Positions 33,358-42,727 of a stretch of 64,000 bases of DNA are shown here, piece after piece. Numbering within the stretch: the stretch's first letter is position 1; every line of letters begins with the position of its first letter. The position numbers were made by a program, and so were the translations under genes. The notes beneath the pieces are model-generated. The model saw nothing but the letters and a program-made list of their open reading frames with translations, ran no database searches and was not told the origin of the DNA. The stretch is from Arthrobacter sp. Soc17.1.1.1 (GTDB lineage: Bacteria > Actinomycetota > Actinomycetes > Actinomycetales > Micrococcaceae), in contig NZ_JBAJII010000002.1 of the NCBI RefSeq assembly GCF_036867195.1, forward strand, positions 1 through 64,000, read 5' to 3'.

Positions 33358-35489
33358 GACTGGTGCCTCGCTGTCGTGCTGGTGTCGACGAGTACGTCCT
33401 GATGATGTGTCTCATGGCTCGCCCAGAAATGGTCTGTATCGCCCACGCGGACGAAGTCGAGGACCTGGTTGGGGTCGGCATCGGGGCGCAGAGAACGCTC
33501 GGCGAAGCGGTCGCCAGGCGCGAAGTCTTTCGGCGATGGGACGGTGCCCTGGATTTGATGCAGGCGTTCGGCGCCTGCTTCGATGGAGAGAACCGCGCCC
33601 AGCAAACCTCTGGTGTATTCATGTCGGGGGTTGGACAGCAGCTCGGGTACGTCCCCGGACTCCACGACCTGCCCGGCATACATGACTGTCACCCGGTGGG
33701 CGAGGGATGCGACCAGGGCCAGATCATGGCTGACGAACACCATCGCGAAACCGAGCTGTTCCCGCAGTTCGTTGAGCAGGTCGACAACCTGCTTCTGGAC
33801 AGTGACGTCCAGGGCGGTCGTCGGCTCGTCCGCGACCACGATCTTCGGTGAGCGGGAGAGCGCCATCGCGATGAGCACGCGCTGGCGTTGCCCGCCGGAG
33901 AGTTCATGCGGGTAGCTCTTGAGGGTGCGGTCCGGGTCGAGTTTGACGAGTTCCAGGAGCTCCCGGGGGCTCTTGCGGCCATTGCGCTGCGTGAGCTGGC
34001 GCATCTGGTCCTTGATGAGCATGGAGGGGTTCAGCGAACTGAGGGCATCCTGGTACACCATGGCGATCTGCTCACCGCGCAGGCCCTTGTAGAGGCGGTC
34101 GCGGTCCCTGGGATCGTTGGTCAGCAGCTCTTTGCCGTTGAACGTGATCGATCCCGAGAGTTGGGCGGTGCGCGGCAGAAGCCCCATGATGGCCAGCGAG
34201 GTGATCGACTTTCCGCAGCCCGATTCTCCAACGAGGCCCATGGTCTCGCCCTCCCGCACGGTGAAGCTCACCCGGTCCACGATCGCGGTGTCCCCATACC
34301 GCTCCGGGAAGCGGATCGAGAGGTCTTTGACCTCCAGGATGACGGGAGCGGTGTCGGCGACAGCGGGCAGACGGTCGGTCCGCCGCGCTTCAACGGCGGC
34401 GAGCATGTCCAGTTCCACGGCGAGAGCTTCCAGGGAACCGGGTGTGTGCACATTCGCCCCAGCTGCCGAGCCGATCACGGACACATTGTCGGACCTTGGA
34501 TCGCCGTCCATCTGGGTCAGCGACGTGCCGGTGGCATCGAGGGCGGAGGGCTGGGCTGCTGTGGCGACGGCTTGGATTGCGGCAGGCGCCGGAGCGTTGT
34601 TCCGGCGGCGCTTGGAGGTACCGGGGTTGACCATCGCATCGGTGAGCCCCTCGGCCAGGATGTTCAGGGCGAGAACGGTCAACAGGATCGTGATGCCACC
34701 GAAGGTGGTGGGCCACCAGGCTCCACTGAAGACGACATTGCGTCCGTCCGACATGACATTGCCCCAGGAGGCAGCCGGCTGCTGGACGCCTGCTCCGAGG
34801 AAGGACAGGGATGCTTCGAGGATGATCGCGTCGGCGACCATGACGGTGGCGAAGACGAGGATCGGCGCGGCGCAGTTCCGTGCAATGTGTTTGAGCAGGA
34901 TGTAAGTGCGTCCCGCTCCGATGACGCGCTCGGCGCGGACGTAGTCCTCGCCGTATTGAGCGAGGACGTTCGCGCGTACAACCCGCGCCAACTGTGGGGT
35001 GTAAACAATGGCGATCGCGAGGATGATGACCGGGACGGTGGAGCCGAACAAATTGAGGGAGTGCTCCCGCAGTGCGAACAGCAGTGCCGCGGCCAGTGCG
35101 ATGCCCGGGAAGGCCATCATGATGTCCAGGATCCGCATCACAGTTTCACTGACGAATTTCCGTGACGTGGCCGCGATAGCCCCAAGGATGGCTCCCAGGA
35201 TGAGGGCCAGGGCCACAGCGCCCAGGCCGATCGAGATGGATACACGCGCGCCGAAGAGCATCCGGGAGAGGACGTCATAGCTCGACCCGTCGGTGCCGAA
35301 GGGGTGCTCACCGCTTGGCGCCAGCACGGGAGCTGTTGACTCGTTCTCCCCGTAGGGAGCTAGGTATGGGCCGATGATGGCGATCAGCACGATGAAGGCA
35401 AGGAATCCGAGCGCGAGCCTGGAGGTGAGGTTCAGTGCGGTGAAGCGGGCCCCGGTGGTGCTGAGTCGATCGGCTAGTCCGTTGCGCAT
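33354..35489 (-). CDS. ABC permease-ATPase fusion (DppC-DppD type)
   Basis: 711 aa joining two subunits that are usually separate. Residues ~1-290 are a DppC-like permease with an N-terminal TM, the DGSSYDVLSRMLFGAR motif and the EAA loop (GAGRTYILLKHIARNCAAPI). A ~90-residue Ala/Thr-rich linker follows. Residues ~395-700 are an ATPase with Walker A GESGCGKS, signature [15 protein letters not shown] and Walker B VVADEPTTALD plus the Opp C-terminal extension. The reading frame is continuous with a low-complexity linker, so it is a real fusion and not a missed stop. Similar fused components are known in actinobacterial peptide-type sialic acid importers (from memory). Confidence 0.93.
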   Translation of the reverse strand: MRNGLADRLSTTGARFTALNLTSRLALGFLAFIVLIAIIGPYLAPYGENESTAPVLAPSGEHPFGTDGSSYDVLSRMLFGARVSISIGLGAVALALILGAILGAIAATSRKFVSETVMRILDIMMAFPGIALAAALLFALREHSLNLFGSTVPVIILAIAIVYTPQLARVVRANVLAQYGEDYVRAERVIGAGRTYILLKHIARNCAAPILVFATVMVADAIILEASLSFLGAGVQQPAASWGNVMSDGRNVVFSGAWWPTTFGGITILLTVLALNILAEGLTDAMVNPGTSKRRRNNAPAPAAIQAVATAAQPSALDATGTSLTQMDGDPRSDNVSVIGSAAGANVHTPGSLEALAVELDMLAAVEARRTDRLPAVADTAPVILEVKDLSIRFPERYGDTAIVDRVSFTVREGETMGLVGESGCGKSITSLAIMGLLPRTAQLSGSITFNGKELLTNDPRDRDRLYKGLRGEQIAMVYQDALSSLNPSMLIKDQMRQLTQRNGRKSPRELLELVKLDPDRTLKSYPHELSGGQRQRVLIAMALSRSPKIVVADEPTTALDVTVQKQVVDLLNELREQLGFAMVFVSHDLALVASLAHRVTVMYAGQVVESGDVPELLSNPRHEYTRGLLGAVLSIEAGAERLHQIQGTVPSPKDFAPGDRFAERSLRPDADPNQVLDFVRVGDTDHFWASHETHHQDVLVDTSTTARHQS

Positions 35490-35491
35490 GA

Positions 35492-36451
35492 TTACACCGT
35501 CCGGATTCTGGGGTTGATGAGCAGGTAGAGAAGGTCAACGACGATGTTGACGAGGACGAAGGCGACCGCGATGGTCAAGACCGCCCCCTGAACCAGATTC
35601 GTGTCCGAGGTGGTGAGCCCGACGACGATCAGATCACCCATACCGTTGAGGCTGAAAATTTTCTCAATGACCACTGCCCCGCCGAGGAGGTAACCGACCC
35701 GCAGGCCCAGCACGGTGACGGGTGTGACCAGGGCGTTGCGCAGGACGTTGCGTGCGACGACAGTCCGGTAGGGGACACCGTTGCCGATGGCGGTACGGAC
35801 GTAGTCGCGATCAAGTTCCTCCACCATCGACGTTCGGACGACCCTGATCAGGGACGCCGAAACAGGGATACCAAGGGCGAGGGCCGGGAGAGCCATGGAG
35901 TAGAGCCATCCCACAAAGCCGTACTGGTCCGCCCAGGCCAGACCGCCGGTAGGGAAAATGGAGCCCTCCGGCAGGGCAAACCACTGAATGAGGAGGATCG
36001 CCAGCCAGAAGGAGGGCGTGGCGATGGCCGCGATGGAGAAGATGCGGATGGCCTGATCGGGCCAGCGGTCGCGGTAGAGGGCGCCTGTGATACCGAGGGT
36101 GAGGGCCAGGACAACAGCGAGCAGGATCCCAAGGAAGGTCAGCTGAAGGGTGACCGGGAACGCGGTGGCGATCTTAGTGGCCACGGATTCTTCAGGCGGG
36201 TTGGTAACACCGAAGTCGAGGCGGATGACGCCACTGAGGTAGCGAAGGAACTGGATGACGAGGGGAGCATTCAGGCCGCGCTCTTCCCGCCAGGCCTCCT
36301 TTGCCTCCTCGCTGGCGTTCTCTCCCAGAACTGCGGTCGCGCGGTCCGCGGGAACGACGGACAGGACGATAAAGACCATGATGGTCACGCCGAGCAGCAT
36401 GATCGGCAAGACAGCGAGCCGTCGCCCTAGGAGGCGGATGAACGTGGTCAC
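35492..36451 (-). CDS. ABC transporter permease (DppB-like)
   Basis: 319-aa inner-membrane permease with six TM helices. The N-terminal LLGRRLAVLPIMLLGVTIMVF is typical of DppB/OppB, the EAA loop is near VRTAIGNGVPYRTVVARNVLRNALVTPV, and a C-terminal YLLINPRIR motif is present. Its stop lies 2 nt from the start of the fused permease-ATPase. It pairs with that permease domain to form the channel. Confidence 0.93.
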   Translation of the reverse strand: MTTFIRLLGRRLAVLPIMLLGVTIMVFIVLSVVPADRATAVLGENASEEAKEAWREERGLNAPLVIQFLRYLSGVIRLDFGVTNPPEESVATKIATAFPVTLQLTFLGILLAVVLALTLGITGALYRDRWPDQAIRIFSIAAIATPSFWLAILLIQWFALPEGSIFPTGGLAWADQYGFVGWLYSMALPALALGIPVSASLIRVVRTSMVEELDRDYVRTAIGNGVPYRTVVARNVLRNALVTPVTVLGLRVGYLLGGAVVIEKIFSLNGMGDLIVVGLTTSDTNLVQGAVLTIAVAFVLVNIVVDLLYLLINPRIRTV

Positions 36452-36519
36452 TCAATAACTCCGATACAGGGAAGTGCTGGCGGGGCGCCGGGTGTGACGC
36501 CCCGCCATCTGTCAACTGG

Positions 36520-38133
36520 CTACTTGCGCCCTACACCGATGAAGGAGACACCCGTGGTGGGCAACGGCTGGAAGCCATCGAGCGCGTTGCTGTCCCAGGC
36601 GGTGGGGAGCTTGCGGTGGAACAACGGGTACAGGGGGACCTCGTCGGACACGATGTCGACGACCTCGGCGTGAACGTCCTTGGCGTCCTTGGCGTCGAGT
36701 TGGACCGCCTCATTAAGCTTCTTCTGCACCTCGGCGTACGCGGGTGCGGTATTCCAGCCGGCACGGTTTTCCATCCAGGTTGCGCCCCGGTAGAACCAGC
36801 TCAGGAGGATGTCACCGTCATTGCCGAACACGGACGGGTCGCCCGGTGCGCAGAGGACGTCGAAGTTCTTTCCGCCGACTTTTTCCGGCGCGTAAACCGC
36901 GGCCGACTGGAGGATCTCCAGGGTCGTGTTCACGCCGATCGCATCCCAGTATTCCTTGATCAGGGGCACGACCCGCGCCACCCAGCCGGTGTCTGTGGAG
37001 GTCAGGGTGACAGTCATGTCCTGGAGACCGGCGTCCTGCAGGAGGGATTTCGCCTTCGCAGCGTCGTAGCCGTAGGTCGTGGACGCTTTGCTGTAGGAGG
37101 GGTGCCCTTCCTGGAAATAGGACGTCGCGGCTGTCGCGTTGCCCAACAGGGCCTTGGTGATGACCGCGTCCGTGTCAATTGCGTAGTGCAGCGCCTGACG
37201 CACCCGCTTGTCCGAGAACTTTTCGGACTGGCAGTTGAACATGAGGAACAGCAGGCCGAAGGACTGCACCGATTCGACGTCCACCTTGCCGGCGAGCTGG
37301 TCGACGTCCAGGTAGGGGACGTCTTCGATGACCTGGGTCCGTGAGGGCACGGCGGCGACGCGTGCAGCAGGATCGGCCAACAGGAGCCACGTCATGTCCT
37401 GCACCCTGGCCGGGTACGTGCCGTTGTAGGCGTCGAACTTCTTGAAGACGATGCGGTCTTCCTTGACGGCGGAGACCAGGCTGTAGGGGCCGGAACCGAT
37501 TGGCGCGAGGTCAAAGGCGGCAGGGTCAGCGGTCACGGCTGCTTCAGGGACGACCTTGATGACGGAGATGCGCTCACTGAAGCCCGGGAAAGGGTATTTC
37601 AGGTTGAACTGAACCGTGGTGGCATCCTTGGCGGTGACGCTGTCGATGAAGGGAATGAAGCCCGCGAAAAGCGACTTGTTGGCGGGGTCGAGGACCCTGG
37701 TGAAGGAGAAGACCACGTCAGCGGGAGTAACTGCTTCTCCGTTGTGGAAAGTTGCCCCTTCGCGGAGCCGGACCTCATAGGTGGTGTCGTCCACCTTCGT
37801 CGGTTCAGCCGCGGCAAGGGCCACGTAGGGCTCACGCGTGGCGGGATGGAGTTCCATCAGGCCTTCGAAGATATGCAGGTTCGCGGCCTGGGGCGTCGCT
37901 CCCGTGGCCAGCATCGGATCGAACCCGGTCGAGAGCTGGTAGGAGATACCGGCCTCGATGGAGCCCGTGCCCTCAGCCGCGCCGGTGCCGGCGGGCGCTG
38001 GGCTGCCACCGGGGCTGCAAGCAGAAATCGATCCTGCAAAGGCAGCAGCGGCACCCATGACGCCTGCCAGTTTCAGGAAATTCCGGCGACTGGAGTCACT
38101 TACCAGCCCGGTCGATTCGAAAGTGTTGCTCAT
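36520..38133 (-). CDS. Tat-dependent ABC substrate-binding lipoprotein (SBP family 5)
   Basis: 537 aa. The N-terminus has a twin-arginine signal S15-R-R-N-F-L-K, a hydrophobic stretch and a lipobox ending S-I-S-A-C39, so it should be exported folded by Tat and then lipidated. The mature part is an extracellular solute-binding protein family 5, with the N-terminal conserved ATPQAANLHIFEGLMEL and REGATFHNGEAVTPADVVFSF. Family 5 proteins bind peptides, nickel or, in some actinobacteria, sialic acid. First gene of the minus-strand nan operon, downstream of the promoter/operator at 38158-38278. The tat genes at the other end of the same operon could serve it. Confidence 0.92.
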   Translation of the reverse strand: MSNTFESTGLVSDSSRRNFLKLAGVMGAAAAFAGSISACSPGGSPAPAGTGAAEGTGSIEAGISYQLSTGFDPMLATGATPQAANLHIFEGLMELHPATREPYVALAAAEPTKVDDTTYEVRLREGATFHNGEAVTPADVVFSFTRVLDPANKSLFAGFIPFIDSVTAKDATTVQFNLKYPFPGFSERISVIKVVPEAAVTADPAAFDLAPIGSGPYSLVSAVKEDRIVFKKFDAYNGTYPARVQDMTWLLLADPAARVAAVPSRTQVIEDVPYLDVDQLAGKVDVESVQSFGLLFLMFNCQSEKFSDKRVRQALHYAIDTDAVITKALLGNATAATSYFQEGHPSYSKASTTYGYDAAKAKSLLQDAGLQDMTVTLTSTDTGWVARVVPLIKEYWDAIGVNTTLEILQSAAVYAPEKVGGKNFDVLCAPGDPSVFGNDGDILLSWFYRGATWMENRAGWNTAPAYAEVQKKLNEAVQLDAKDAKDVHAEVVDIVSDEVPLYPLFHRKLPTAWDSNALDGFQPLPTTGVSFIGVGRK

Positions 38134-38157
38134 CTATGCGCCTCACCCTTCAGGTAC

Positions 38158-38278
38158 TTATCGGACGTAGGATGTCCAACCGTTGTCCCGAAACTGTAAG
38201 GTTCATCACAGCGACGCGTCAAGCGAGCGAAGGCGGGTGAGAGGGACGTCTTCCGAAGACATGGGACATCCGATAACC
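38158..38278. promoter_or_regulatory. Divergent promoter/operator region of the nan-nag island
   Basis: On the minus strand, TTGACG (38222-38217) and TACAGT (38198-38193) are spaced 18 nt and form a good promoter for the transporter-nan operon. TTATCGGA with GATGTCC (38158-38177) and its inverted partner GGACATCCGATAACC (38264-38278) flank the promoter and are the likely operator for the adjacent GntR regulator. Confidence 0.6.
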
Positions 38279-38342
38279 TGCATACGGGATTGGATCCAGA
38301 TCGGATGCGATCACCTTCGTACTGTCCCCCAGGAGGACCTGC

Positions 38343-39080
38343 ATGAGTTCGCCCGCCATTGGGTTGCCACCCGCACGCTTCAGTGCCCAGAACCGCTCCC
38401 GCGCCCTACAGGCCGAAATCATGGAGCTGATCCTCGAGCGCGACCTGAAGGCCGGGGACCCGCTTCCCACCGAGAATGAACTGGCGCAGGCCCTGGGTAT
38501 CGGCCGGAACACTCTGCGGGAGGCACTGAAGGTGCTCCAGGCACTCGGAGTCGTAGAAATCAGGCACGGTTTCGGCATGTTCGTCGCGCCGCGAAACTTT
38601 GATGCCCTCGCCGATGGCTTGACGTTCCGAGGCAGGCTCTCCTTGCGGCACGAGGGGCAGGAGGCCCTCCAGCTCGTCGATGTCCGACAGGCGCTGGAGG
38701 CCGGCCTCATTGGAGAGGCGATGGATCTCATCACCCCCGAACACCTCGACGAGATCGAGGCAACTGTGCGCCAAATGGAATCACTGGCGGAAGACGGGGA
38801 GGTCTTCACCTCGGTCGACGAGCACTTCCATTTTCAACTCTTCGAGCCGCTGGATAACGAGTTGCTTTCCAATCTCATGTCCGTTTTTTGGAAGGTCTAC
38901 AGCAAGATCCATACGGAGTTGGGCGGCGATCCGTTGATTGACCTGGTTGAGACGGCCGCCATTCACCGGGCCATCTTCGAAGCGGTCAAGGCCGGGGATA
39001 AGGCATTGGCCTCGGAGCGACTGAAGCGACACTTCGATGGCATTCGGTCCGAGCTGTCCAAGCTGCGGGACGCCTCATGA
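38343..39080 (+). CDS. GntR/FadR-family transcriptional regulator
   Basis: 245 aa. The N-terminal winged helix (residues ~20-82) has LPTENELAQALGIGRNTLRE and a wing VVEIRHGFGMFV. The C-terminal FCD domain is all-helical with a DVRQALEAG start and a metal/ligand set of Asp/His residues (VDEHFHFQLFEPL, AAIHRAIFEAV). AGGAGG precedes the ATG by about 6 nt. Divergent from the transporter-nan operon and overlapping nagB by ATGA, it is the likely repressor of both, released by a sialic acid or amino-sugar intermediate (ligand not visible). Confidence 0.92.
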   Translation: MSSPAIGLPPARFSAQNRSRALQAEIMELILERDLKAGDPLPTENELAQALGIGRNTLREALKVLQALGVVEIRHGFGMFVAPRNFDALADGLTFRGRLSLRHEGQEALQLVDVRQALEAGLIGEAMDLITPEHLDEIEATVRQMESLAEDGEVFTSVDEHFHFQLFEPLDNELLSNLMSVFWKVYSKIHTELGGDPLIDLVETAAIHRAIFEAVKAGDKALASERLKRHFDGIRSELSKLRDAS

Positions 39081-39823
39081 GCAGCGACACCCTGCGGCAT
39101 CCTACGGTCCCTGTAGTGCACCGCGTCGACGCGAGGAGCATCGGAGATGCAGCAGCCGACATCGTCATTGACACCATTCAGGCGACGCCCACTCCTGTGA
39201 TCGGTGTCGCCACCGGTTCCTCGCCGTCACCGCTCTATTCGGCGCTTTCTGCTAGAACGAGCGATTTCAGTGCAGTGACCTGGTTCGCTCTCGACGAGTA
39301 CATCGGGCTTCCGGCCCATCACCCGCAAAGCTACGCAGAAGTCCTGCGACGCGAAATTATCGAGCCGCTCGGACTCGACCCCGCGACCGTTCACTTGCCC
39401 AATCCGCAGGTGAACGACCTCGATCAATCAGCCGCTGCCTACGAAGGGCTCATCGCTTCGGCGGGCGGCATTGATCTGCAGATCCTAGGTATCGGCCGCA
39501 ACGGGCACCTCGCGTTCAACGAGCCAGGAGCGCCCCTGAACTCCCGAACCAGGGTGGAACAGCTCACGGAAGATACCCGCCGGGCCAACCAACGATTCTT
39601 CGACTCACTGGCGGACGTACCGACCCATTGCCTCACGCAAGGCCTCGGCACCATTCTCGAGGCCCGCCACCTCCTCCTCATCGCGCAGGGAAGCGAGAAA
39701 GCCGAAGCCCTCTACAACGCGCTGACCGGACCGGTCACTGCCAGCTGCCCCGCCTCCGTCCTTCAACTCCACGAACGGGTCACCGTCCTCGTCGATGATT
39801 CAGCAGGCGCACTGCTCGTCTAA
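39077..39823 (+). CDS. nagB: Glucosamine-6-phosphate deaminase
   Basis: 248 aa. NagB signatures are the phosphate loop GVATGSSPSPLY, the catalytic FALDEYIG, and GIGRNGHLAFNEPG with the ring-opening His. It converts GlcN-6-P to fructose-6-P and ammonia, the last step of the pathway. The C-terminus is shorter than in E. coli NagB and lacks the allosteric lid region. ATGA overlap with the GntR gene. Confidence 0.94.
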   Translation: MSSDTLRHPTVPVVHRVDARSIGDAAADIVIDTIQATPTPVIGVATGSSPSPLYSALSARTSDFSAVTWFALDEYIGLPAHHPQSYAEVLRREIIEPLGLDPATVHLPNPQVNDLDQSAAAYEGLIASAGGIDLQILGIGRNGHLAFNEPGAPLNSRTRVEQLTEDTRRANQRFFDSLADVPTHCLTQGLGTILEARHLLLIAQGSEKAEALYNALTGPVTASCPASVLQLHERVTVLVDDSAGALLV

Positions 39824-39886
39824 TCAAGTCACTCAACCACCGCCACACATTTATACGGCTCTCTCCAGTAGTGGAACGGATCGTCC

Positions 39887-41218
39887 TTGGTCACACATCA
39901 TGCCCAACCCACCAACCACCAGCTGGAGGATGTGGGCTCGAAGAACTCTGCCGGTCCTGGTCCGTCACGCCTCGTCCTTCTGGGAACGGCAGTCACCCCG
40001 CAGGGAGTCATTGATCGTGCATCGGTTGTAGTCGACGGTGCCACGCTGATCCACGCCGGCCCTACCGAAGCGTTCAGACCGGCGGACACAGATGTCGTCA
40101 TGCACCTGGCAGAGGAAGAGGTTCTCGTGCCCGGTCTCGTGGACATCCACTGCCATGGAGCCTTCGGCGTCGACTTCTCCACCGCCAACGCCAACGAAGC
40201 GCGGCAGGCGATCCGCAAGCTTCACGCCGCGGGCAGCACCACACTCGTCGCCAGCCTCGTCACCGCAGCCCCGGACATCCTTATCCGGCAACTGGACATG
40301 CTGGCGGACCTCGTCGATGAGGGCCTGCTGGCAGGACTGCACCTGGAGGGACCCTTCCTCGCCGAAGCCCGCTGCGGGGCACAAAATCCCCGGTGGCTCC
40401 GCGAGCCCGACCTCGTCCTCACCCAGTCACTCATCAGTAGCGCGCGCGGCCACCTCACGACTATGACTTATGCACCTGAGTTGCCGGGAGCCGATGAGCT
40501 GGTCAGACTCCTCGTACACAACGACGTCGTCCCGTCCCTCGGGCACACAGCCTGCTCACCCCTCGAAGCAAATCACTCCCTGAGCCTTGCACGCCAGCAG
40601 CTATCTGCCCGAAGCGGCACGAAGGACTGGCCGCGCCCGACAGTCACTCATCTCTTCAATGCCATGGAGCCTTTGCATCACCGCTCCCCCGGAGCCTTGC
40701 CCGCCTGCCTCCGGGCCGCGAGGGCCGGCAACGCCGTCGTTGAGCTCATCGCGGACAACACACACCTGCACCCCGACATCGTCGCGACGATGTTCGAACT
40801 CCTCGGAGCCGCCAACATCGCACTGGTCACCGACTCCATGGCCGCTGCGGGCCTCCACGACGGGCTATATCGGCTGGGCCCCACCGAGGTCATCGTTCAG
40901 GACGGCGTGGCACGCGTGGCCGAGACAGGAGCCATCGCCGGCGGTACCGCAAGCATGCTCGACCTCCTGCGGAACACGACCCGCGCAGGCGTCACCCTCG
41001 ACGACGCCGTCACTGCAGCAGCCCACACACCAGGGAACCTCCTCAGCCGCGCACCAAGGGTCGGGCAACTCAGGGAGAACCACGCCGCGGACCTTCTGAT
41101 TCTTGACGCGAATCTCGAACCCGACTACGTGATGCGTCAGGGACAGTGGGTCGGCCGGCAGCCTGGGGAATCAGCCTCACCTCATCATGGAGCTGGCTAT
41201 GCCGCCGATCGTCCCTGA
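39887..41218 (+). CDS. nagA: N-acetylglucosamine-6-phosphate deacetylase
   Basis: 443 aa, amidohydrolase fold. Metal and catalytic motifs are VDIHCHGAFGVDF, LHLEGPFLAEARCGAQN, SLGHT, THLFNAMEPLHHR and LVTDSMAAAG with the catalytic Asp. It removes acetate from GlcNAc-6-P to give GlcN-6-P for nagB. The TTG start at 39887 is weakly supported; a GTG at 39932 has GGAGGA only 1 nt upstream. The first ~40 residues do not look conserved, so the true start remains open. Confidence 0.92.
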   Translation: MVTHHAQPTNHQLEDVGSKNSAGPGPSRLVLLGTAVTPQGVIDRASVVVDGATLIHAGPTEAFRPADTDVVMHLAEEEVLVPGLVDIHCHGAFGVDFSTANANEARQAIRKLHAAGSTTLVASLVTAAPDILIRQLDMLADLVDEGLLAGLHLEGPFLAEARCGAQNPRWLREPDLVLTQSLISSARGHLTTMTYAPELPGADELVRLLVHNDVVPSLGHTACSPLEANHSLSLARQQLSARSGTKDWPRPTVTHLFNAMEPLHHRSPGALPACLRAARAGNAVVELIADNTHLHPDIVATMFELLGAANIALVTDSMAAAGLHDGLYRLGPTEVIVQDGVARVAETGAIAGGTASMLDLLRNTTRAGVTLDDAVTAAAHTPGNLLSRAPRVGQLRENHAADLLILDANLEPDYVMRQGQWVGRQPGESASPHHGAGYAADRP

Positions 41219-42167
41219 CCGCCGCTACGTCGTGGGGGCCTACGCGGCCTCGCCCGCCCACCAGGACTGGCACCCCGAACTCGAACGCCAGTATCTCGAG
41301 GCGGTGGCATCGCTGCCTCAGGTGGCAGCGCTGGAACTGCCCTGGATCGACAGTCTCCATCCCCACGACGAAGGATGGCTCCTCCAATATCTGCCCCGCG
41401 GAATGGATGTCGTCCTGACCGACATACCGGGCACTGCACAAAGATGTGCCCGGGACCCGGACGTCGGCCTTGCATCTCTGAGCGCGGACGGCAGGGCACA
41501 CGCACTCAAGGTCCTCGCGACGCTCCACCGTGATGTGCAGAAACTCAACGATCATCTGGGCAGACGTGCCGTCCGGGTCATCGAACTGCACTCAGCCCCG
41601 CGTGCGGCACGCGGTTCGGCGGGAAACTTCGCGCGATCGCTAGATGAGCTCTCCGCGTGGAACTGGGACGGGGCAGCACTCGTCGTCGAACACTGTGACG
41701 CGGAGATCCCCGGTCAACAGCCCGAGAAAGGCTACCTGACCCTGGCCGATGAACTGGAAGCAATCAAACAGTCAGGCTCACGCGTGGGCATAAGCCTCAA
41801 TTGGGGTCGCTCAGCCATCGAGCTGCGCGACGCCGACCGCGTCACTGAACACATCGAAACAGCGGCCCGATCGGGGCTCCTGCGTGGCCTTATGGTCTCT
41901 GGTGCTTCCGACCAGCCCAGCACTTTTGGTCCCGCGTGGATTGACGCTCACCACCCCTTCCAAGCCTCTCCCCGACATCCACTCGGCGAACCTACTTCCC
42001 TGCTCACCGAGGCGCGCCTGACTGACGCCCTCGTCGCTGCAGGTCCTCTCGCCTGGACCGGAGTAAAGGTAGGATGCGCCGACCGGAGCGCCACCGTCAG
42101 GCAACGCGTCACCATGATTGCCGACGCTCTCGACGCTCTAGCCCGCTGCCAGCTCGAACTCGTTTAA
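41199..42167 (+). CDS. DUF4862 family protein (TIM-barrel-like)
   Basis: 322 aa from ATG 41199, chosen because GGAG lies 5 nt upstream; ATG 41187 has none. It overlaps the end of nagA by 20 nt. The segments YVVGAYAASPA, ALELPWID, RVIELHSAPR, ALVVEHCDA and VGISLNWGRSAIE match the DUF4862 family, with a barrel reminiscent of sugar isomerases. Such genes often accompany amino-sugar operons, but no activity is established. It could handle a modified sialic acid or an anomeric form; that is inference. Confidence 0.8.
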   Translation: MPPIVPDRRYVVGAYAASPAHQDWHPELERQYLEAVASLPQVAALELPWIDSLHPHDEGWLLQYLPRGMDVVLTDIPGTAQRCARDPDVGLASLSADGRAHALKVLATLHRDVQKLNDHLGRRAVRVIELHSAPRAARGSAGNFARSLDELSAWNWDGAALVVEHCDAEIPGQQPEKGYLTLADELEAIKQSGSRVGISLNWGRSAIELRDADRVTEHIETAARSGLLRGLMVSGASDQPSTFGPAWIDAHHPFQASPRHPLGEPTSLLTEARLTDALVAAGPLAWTGVKVGCADRSATVRQRVTMIADALDALARCQLELV

Positions 42168-42328
42168 GCTCCCACACCAGCTGCTGCGTGGTTTTGCGTC
42201 GATAGCTAACGAAGTCGATCTCCGCTGAGAGGGAAACGCGCTTTCACGCGCTCGATGCAGATGCACGTGAACACAGAGACACTGAAGCATCAAGAGTGGC
42301 TTGGCTGGGGGATGCATTGCAGCCCGCG

Positions 42329-42727
42329 TCACCATCCCCACGTGGATGCTGGCTGTTCGGCCGACAGGATCCGCCGGGCGGTCCTTTTAACGTGCGCGGT
42401 GCCGCATTCTCCAAACGGGCCGCGCTTGGCAAAGAGGACGGTAGCGTGGCGGTCGAAGTGATCAATCCACCACGACGACATGCCACGGTTCGCCTGTGCC
42501 TCGAGCCACTGCTCATATAGGGCGCGGAGCCTGTCGACGGCTTCGGGGTGGTTCCACCATTGGGAGCACCAGTACTGGTTCTGGGACCGGTCCACCGATT
42601 CGAGCATCCCGACCAGGACCTCCACCCAGTCCACCAACTCCTCAGGCGTGAACGCGAAGTCCTCTCCCCCGTTCTGACCGTTAGGTTCAGTACCATCCGC
42701 GGCGGGATCACTGGTAGCTCCGGTCAT
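42329..42727 (-). CDS. DUF4913 family protein
   Basis: 132 aa. An acidic N-terminus is followed by a compact domain with Y-W-C-S-Q-W-W-N-H-P-E-A, LRALYEQWLEAQ, MSSWWIDHFD and HATVLFAKRGPFGECG, the pattern of DUF4913 proteins found in actinobacterial conjugative elements. Its ATG overlaps the stop of the coupling protein gene (ATGA), so it is the last gene of the transfer operon. Its role in transfer is unknown. Confidence 0.85.
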   Translation of the reverse strand: MTGATSDPAADGTEPNGQNGGEDFAFTPEELVDWVEVLVGMLESVDRSQNQYWCSQWWNHPEAVDRLRALYEQWLEAQANRGMSSWWIDHFDRHATVLFAKRGPFGECGTAHVKRTARRILSAEQPASTWGW

